Of a stretch of 9,287 bases of DNA, positions 6,330-9,287 are shown in pieces (within the stretch, counting starts at the first letter, position 1; each line of letters starts with the position of its first letter). The stretch lies in the NCBI GenBank assembly GCA_041497995.1, contig JBGQHM010000273.1, positions 1 through 9,287 on the forward strand, read 5' to 3'. The position numbers were made by a program, and so were the translations under genes. The DNA is from DATKMS01 sp041497995 (lineage in GTDB: Bacteria > Desulfobacterota > Binatia > HRBIN30). Below the pieces are notes generated by a model that saw only the letters and a list, made by a program, of their open reading frames with translations, searched no databases and had not been told where the DNA came from.

Positions 6330-7342
6330 CACAGCTGCTCGATGGCGGAGGCGATCTCACGCGTCACACCGTCGCGCACCGCCTTGGCCGCCACCTTGAC
6401 TGCATTCTTCACGGCACGGGCGTTCGAGCGGCCGTGCGACTTGATCAATAGCTGCTCGAATCCGAGAAACGGCGCCCCACCGTAGGCGGCGAAGTCAGTC
6501 AAATCACGCAACCGACCGAAGCCACTCGCGAGCATCATGAGGCCCAGTTTCCAACGCCAGTTTTCCCGGGCCGCTGTCCCGGCGAGATCCACAACCAGCT
6601 CGGCCAGGCCTTCGAGCATCTTCAGCGCGACATTGCCGAGGAGACCTTCGCAGATAATCACGTCGGCCTTGCCCTTGGCGAGATCGTTGCCTTCGATGTT
6701 GCCGATGAAGTTGAGGTCGGGGATCGACTTGAGCAGGCGGTGGGCTTGCACCAGGATGTCACCACCCTTGGTCTCCTCAGTACCCATGTTCAGCAAAGCG
6801 ACGCGCGGGCTGTCGACTTTCGAGATGCGCCGCGCGTAGGCATTGCCCATCAGAGCGAACTGCACCAGATCCATCGCGTCGCACCGGATGGTGGCACCGA
6901 CATCGAGCAGCAGAGCGAGCTCGTCTTGCCCGGCATACTCGGTTTGCCGCGGATAGACGCTAGCCAGCGCAGCGCGTCGCACGTTGTGGATCGGCTTGAA
7001 TTGCTGCGCGCAGGCCAGCACGGCAGCGCCCGTGTTGCCCGCAGTCACCAGTGCATCCGCCTCTCCCTCGGCGACCAGCCGGGCCGCAACCAGAACGGAA
7101 GCGTGGCGCTTAATCCGGATCGCCGTCTTCGGATCTTCGGCCATCTCGATGAACTCACGGGCATGCTGGATACTGATGTTCTCCGGATTGTACGTCGTGG
7201 CGCCCAGGATCTCCTGGATCCGCTGCTCGTCACCCACTAGCGTGCACTGGATGTCGGTCTCGAGCGACAGCTGCGCTACGCCTTTGACGACTTCGTCCGG
7301 GGCGAAGTCGCCGCCCATCGCATCAATCGCTATCGTGGGCAT
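6329..7342 (-). CDS. plsX: PlsX, phosphate acyltransferase (acyl-ACP to acyl-phosphate)
   Basis: PlsX converts acyl-ACP and phosphate to acyl-phosphate. The membrane enzyme PlsY then uses this to acylate glycerol-3-phosphate, the first step of phospholipid synthesis in most bacteria. The 337 residues match the family length. Motifs seen are 'IAIDAMGGDFAP' (4-15), 'TAGNTGA' (100-106), 'LLLDVGA' (144-150), 'LLNMGTEETKG' (183-193), 'GNIEG' (214-218) and 'GLLGNVALKMLEG' (233-245). The C-terminal half includes the helical hairpin region ('AAYGGAPFLGF') used for membrane contact. In many bacteria plsX sits in rpmF-plsX-fabH. Here it is instead flanked by a glutaredoxin-like gene (9 nt upstream) and an HAD gene (overlapping), with no rpmF or fabH in the window. 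Only a weak purine patch precedes its ATG. Confidence 0.96.
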   Translation of the reverse strand: MPTIAIDAMGGDFAPDEVVKGVAQLSLETDIQCTLVGDEQRIQEILGATTYNPENISIQHAREFIEMAEDPKTAIRIKRHASVLVAARLVAEGEADALVTAGNTGAAVLACAQQFKPIHNVRRAALASVYPRQTEYAGQDELALLLDVGATIRCDAMDLVQFALMGNAYARRISKVDSPRVALLNMGTEETKGGDILVQAHRLLKSIPDLNFIGNIEGNDLAKGKADVIICEGLLGNVALKMLEGLAELVVDLAGTAARENWRWKLGLMMLASGFGRLRDLTDFAAYGGAPFLGFEQLLIKSHGRSNARAVKNAVKVAAKAVRDGVTREIASAIEQL

Positions 7343-7351
7343 GGTCCGCGG

Positions 7352-7627
7352 TTACGAAATACTCAAGCCGGGTTTCACGCGCCGCTCGGCGGCCAGGCGC
7401 TTGCGCAGCTCCGGCTCGGTCAGCCGGTACTTGAACGCTTTGCGGCCGTTGACCAGCAGCACCGGGATCTCCATACCGTAGCGCGCCTCGAGCTCCGCAT
7501 CGCCGGAGATGTCAACCTCGGTAACCGTGCCGCCCAGCTCCCGTGCCACTGGGCAGGCGATTTCCTTCATGTCAGCGCACAGATGGCATCCCGGTCGGCT
7601 ATAGAGTGTGAGCACGATCGGCGCCAT
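7352..7627 (-). CDS. Glutaredoxin-like (DUF836-type) thiol-disulfide protein
   Basis: This is a 91-residue single-domain thioredoxin-fold protein. It begins 'LTLYSRPGCHLC', with a CHLC redox pair at Cys14 and Cys17, and has the cis-proline motif 'EIPVL' with Pro55. A 'VNGRKAFKYRLTEPELRKRL' helix region follows. The short length and 'GCHLC' match the DUF836/glutaredoxin-like family rather than classical GrxA or thioredoxin. The partner protein is unknown. The open frame reaches a GTG at 7711, but that would run through the rplU ribosome site and add unrelated residues. The ATG at 7627, where the family fold begins, is therefore chosen. No Shine-Dalgarno precedes this ATG, and the candidate -10 box lies only 6 nt before it. 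It is the first gene of the minus-strand run into plsX. Confidence 0.85.
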   Translation of the reverse strand: MAPIVLTLYSRPGCHLCADMKEIACPVARELGGTVTEVDISGDAELEARYGMEIPVLLVNGRKAFKYRLTEPELRKRLAAERRVKPGLSIS

Positions 7628-7633
7628 GGCAGT

Positions 7634-7662
7634 TGCATACCGTCGCACCGCTCGGTTGACAA
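7634..7662 (-). promoter_or_regulatory. Candidate minus-strand promoter of the glutaredoxin-plsX operon
   Basis: Read on the minus strand, TTGTCA (7662-7657, 5/6 to the -35 consensus) is followed after 17 nt by TATGCA (7639-7634, 3/6 to the -10). The predicted start falls at or near the ATG at 7627, which lacks a ribosome site. The -35 box uses the same bases as the plus-strand -35 of rplU. The -10 is weak, so confidence is moderate at best. Confidence 0.4.
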
Positions 7663-7684
7663 GTCTGAACGGTTCTTCTAGGGA
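7656..7684 (+). promoter_or_regulatory. Candidate promoter of rplU-rpmA
   Basis: A perfect TTGACA lies at 7656-7661, with TAGGGA at 7679-7684 after exactly 17 nt as a poor -10. The predicted start near 7691 gives a leader of about 23 nt containing GGAG (7703-7706), 7 nt before the rplU ATG. The leader is too short for a structured L21-type regulatory leader. Confidence 0.5.
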
Positions 7685-7713
7685 ATTCTTCCTTTCGAAT
7701 CTGGAGATCACCT

Positions 7714-8049
7714 ATGAGCTATGCAGTCATTCGCACCGGCGGAAAACAGTACCGTGTCGCCCCTGGAGACGTCATCCGGGTCGAGAAGCTTAGCGGCGAG
7801 CCGGGTGCCGAGGTGGAGTTCACCGAAGTGCTCATGACCGAGAATGACGGCGGGTTCTGCGTTGGCACACCGTTGATCGCAGGGGCGCGCGTGACGGGTC
7901 AGGTCGTGCAGCAAGGCAAGGCGAAGAAGATACTGGTCTTCAAGAAGAAGCGCCGCAAGAACTACCGCCGCCACCAAGGCCATCGCCAACAGTTCACCGC
8001 CGTACGCGTAACCCAGATCGAATCCGGAGCAGAGAGTCATGGCGCATAA
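7714..8049 (+). CDS. rplU: 50S ribosomal protein L21
   Basis: L21 is a 50S subunit protein that contacts 23S rRNA and L20 during early assembly. The 111 residues carry the full family pattern: 'YAVIRTGGKQYRV' (3-15), 'GDVIRVEKL' (18-26), and a basic C-terminal block 'KILVFKKKRRKNYRRHQGHRQ' split across about 71-92, then 'FTAVRVTQI'. GGAG at 7703-7706 sets the ATG at 7714. After the family core a short tail ('ESGAESHGA') extends the frame over the start of rpmA, giving an 11-nt overlap. It is the first gene of the rplU-rpmA pair. Confidence 0.97.
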   Translation: MSYAVIRTGGKQYRVAPGDVIRVEKLSGEPGAEVEFTEVLMTENDGGFCVGTPLIAGARVTGQVVQQGKAKKILVFKKKRRKNYRRHQGHRQQFTAVRVTQIESGAESHGA

Positions 8050-8293
8050 AAAAGGACAAGGCAGCACCCGCAACGGGCGCGACAGCAACGGGCAACGACG
8101 CGGCGTGAAAGTGTACGCCGGCCAGGTGGCCAAGGCCGGGAACATCCTGGTGCGCCAAGTCGGGACGCGTATCCACCCGGGCAAGAACGTCGGCATGGGT
8201 CGCGACTTCACCCTGTTCGCCAAGATCGACGGCATCGTGCAATACGAGCGCGTCGGCAAGGACCGGAAGCAAGTCCACATTTTTCCGGCCTGA
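8039..8293 (+). CDS. rpmA: 50S ribosomal protein L27
   Basis: L27 lies beside the peptidyl-transferase centre, with its flexible N-terminus reaching the tRNA acceptor ends. The 84-residue protein begins 'MAHKKGQGSTRNGRDSNGQ', so the mature glycine/lysine-rich N-terminus is encoded directly, without the cleavable extension found in Firmicutes. 'VRQVGTRIHPGKNVGMGRD' (38-56) and a C-terminal 'HIFPA' complete the pattern. The ATG lies inside the last codons of rplU, with GGAG at 8026-8029, so translation is probably coupled to L21. It is followed by 191 nt of non-coding DNA before obg. Confidence 0.97.
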   Translation: MAHKKGQGSTRNGRDSNGQRRGVKVYAGQVAKAGNILVRQVGTRIHPGKNVGMGRDFTLFAKIDGIVQYERVGKDRKQVHIFPA

Positions 8294-8324
8294 CGGCACC
8301 CGCACTCCAGCCTCCGCCATCGGC

Positions 8325-8386
8325 GTAGGGTCCGCTGTGCGGACCATTTCCTTGATCGCCAAAGAGGTCCGCACAGCGGACCCTAC
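8325..8386. repeat. Inverted pair of GTAG-headed REP units (BIME-like element)
   Basis: Two 21-nt arms (8325-8345 and 8366-8386) are perfect reverse complements separated by 20 nt. Each arm is itself a hairpin. The left arm is GTAG (8325-8328) followed by GGTCCGC, loop TGT, GCGGACC. The right arm mirrors it, with loop ACA, and ends in CTAC (8383-8386). A GTAG tetranucleotide 5' of a short palindrome is the signature of REP sequences mobilised by RAYT (TnpA-REP) transposases, and inverted REP pairs are called BIMEs. It can fold either as one 21-bp stem or as two 7-bp hairpins. It lies 31 nt after the rpmA stop, where it may also attenuate readthrough or protect the 3' end. No RAYT gene is in the window. 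Confidence 0.85.
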
Positions 8387-8432
8387 AAGGTCAGATCGGG
8401 ATCCGTCATATGGCAGCGCCAAGCATGCTGTG

Positions 8433-8459
8433 GCCGCGCACTTTTCTTTCTCGCGCGGC
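8433..8459 (+). other. Stem-loop with pyrimidine-rich loop in front of obg
   Basis: GCCGCGC (8433-8439) pairs perfectly with GCGCGGC (8453-8459) around a 13-nt loop made almost wholly of C and T. It ends 25 nt before the obg ATG. There is no following T-run, so it is not a terminator. A TACCCT at 8465-8470 could be a weak -10, but no good -35 was found. The rest of 8387-8484 shows no further recognisable feature. Confidence 0.4.
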
Positions 8460-8484
8460 ATCGCTACCCTCCGCGCACAGAGCA

Positions 8485-9287
8485 ATGAAATTCATCGACG
8501 AAGCTGAAGTCCACGTGCACGCTGGTGATGGCGGGCGCGGCTGCGTCAGCTTCCTGCGCGAGAAATACAAGCCTTCCGGCGGACCCAACGGTGGTGATGG
8601 CGGCGACGGCGGCCACGTCATCTTCGAGGTACATCCCGGACTCACGACGCTTCTCGACTTCAAGTTCCAGCCCCTGCTCAAAGCCGGGCGCGGCGAACAC
8701 GGCCGCGGCAAGGAGCAGTACGGGAAACGCGGTGAAGACCGAGCGGTACGCGTTCCACCCGGAACCATCGTGCGCAACAAAGAGACCGGTGAGCTGATCG
8801 CCGATCTGCACGAACCCTACGAGCGTGCCATTGTGGCGCACGGCGGGCGCGGCGGGCGTGGCAACATGCACTTCGCGACGTCGACCAACCAAGCCCCGCG
8901 CCACGCGCAGCCTGGTACACCGGGCGAGGATCTGCAGCTCCACCTCGAGTTGCACCTCATGGCTGACGTCGGACTGGTCGGCTACCCCAACGCCGGCAAG
9001 TCGACGTTGATCAGCAAGGTATCAGCGGCGCGTCCGCGCATTGCCGACTACCCGTTCACGACTTTGGTGCCCCACCTCGGCGTCGTGCGCATCGACGAAG
9101 AAGCGAGCTTCGTGCTGGCCGACATTCCCGGTCTGATCGAAGGCGCACACCGCGGTCTCGGGCTCGGACACCGCTTCCTGCGCCATGTGTCGCGTACCAG
9201 CGTGCTCATCCATCTGATCGACGCCAGCGGCCTCAGCGGCCGCGATCCGTTGGATGACTACGAGACGATCAACCGCGAGCTCGAGGC
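8485..9287 (+). CDS. obg: Obg/CgtA GTPase, 3' end cut by the window
   Basis: Obg is an essential ribosome-associated GTPase acting in late 50S assembly and stress signalling. The frame is open from the ATG at 8485 to the window end, 267 codons, out of an expected total of roughly 330 or more. Residues 1-158 are the glycine-rich Obg fold ('FIDEAEVHVHAGDGGRGCVS', 'GGDGGDGGHVIFEV', 'HGGRGGRGN'). The GTPase domain follows, with G1 'GYPNAGKST' (166-174), G2 'ADYPFTTL' (187-194) and G3 'DIPGLIEGA' (213-221). The 'HRFLRHVSRTSVLIHLID' helix is also present. The G4 and G5 motifs lie beyond the edge. Only a weak AGAG-type ribosome site precedes the ATG. The gene order rplU-rpmA-obg is widely conserved and supports the call. 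Here the REP pair and about 190 nt separate obg from rpmA, so obg may have its own promoter. Confidence 0.96.
   Translation, partial: MKFIDEAEVHVHAGDGGRGCVSFLREKYKPSGGPNGGDGGDGGHVIFEVHPGLTTLLDFKFQPLLKAGRGEHGRGKEQYGKRGEDRAVRVPPGTIVRNKETGELIADLHEPYERAIVAHGGRGGRGNMHFATSTNQAPRHAQPGTPGEDLQLHLELHLMADVGLVGYPNAGKSTLISKVSAARPRIADYPFTTLVPHLGVVRIDEEASFVLADIPGLIEGAHRGLGLGHRFLRHVSRTSVLIHLIDASGLSGRDPLDDYETINRELE

Noticed and set aside
5445..6485. A 346-codon plus-strand open frame over the HAD gene and plsX 3' end
   Set aside because: It is antisense to genes with intact catalytic motifs, and no homology was recognised.
7343..7349. A GGTCCGC heptamer near the plsX start as another REP copy
   Set aside because: It lacks both the complementary half and the GTAG/CTAC head, so it is a chance match.
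7628..7711. An N-terminal extension of the glutaredoxin-like protein to GTG 7711
   Set aside because: It would run through the rplU promoter and ribosome site and adds residues not part of the fold.

Overview
This GC-rich window reads as chromosomal core DNA from a Gram-negative bacterium. It has an outer-membrane-type lipoprotein signal on an RlpA homologue, a type IV pilus retraction pair (PilT and PilU), a candidate sigma-54 promoter, and the L21-L27-Obg block. The protein styles, especially the L27 N-terminus and the PilT/PilU pair, suggest a deltaproteobacterial-type lineage (Desulfobacterota, Myxococcota or Binatota-like). That placement is an impression from sequence reading, not a phylogeny. 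There are no rRNAs, tRNAs, CRISPR arrays, insertion sequences or phage genes.

Layout. (1) 1-1146, plus: the 3' part of a TldE/PmbA-type gene whose start lies outside the window. (2) 1212-2501, plus: rlpA followed 15 nt later by a CPBP-family intramembrane protease. A TATAAT box sits so close to the rlpA ATG that the mRNA may be leaderless. (3) 2502-4936, plus: a 144-nt intergenic region with a good sigma-54 promoter match and an upstream dyad, then pilT and pilU. (4) 7627 down to 4945, minus: a compact four-gene run of glutaredoxin-like protein, plsX, an App1-like HAD protein and cutA. The gaps are 9 nt, a 1- or 4-nt overlap, and 5 nt. This run converges on pilU with only 8 nt between stop codons. 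(5) 7628-7713: a divergent regulatory region in which the candidate -35 boxes of both directions share the same TTGACAA. (6) 7714-9287, plus: rplU and rpmA overlapping by 11 nt, a paired REP/BIME-like element, then the first 267 codons of obg (cgtA), cut by the window edge.

How the genes relate. RlpA with its SPOR domain is a cell-division/peptidoglycan factor. PilT and PilU are the paired retraction ATPases of type IV pili. PlsX starts phospholipid synthesis by making acyl-phosphate, and the adjacent HAD protein resembles phosphatidate phosphatases, which hints at a lipid link inside that operon. L21, L27 and Obg form the familiar 50S ribosome assembly group.

Most of the window is ordinary housekeeping. 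The parts most worth attention are the GTAG-flanked inverted REP pair at 8325-8386, the sigma-54 promoter in front of pilT, the overlapping divergent promoters, the leaderless-looking rlpA start, and the uncharacterised HAD protein coupled to plsX.
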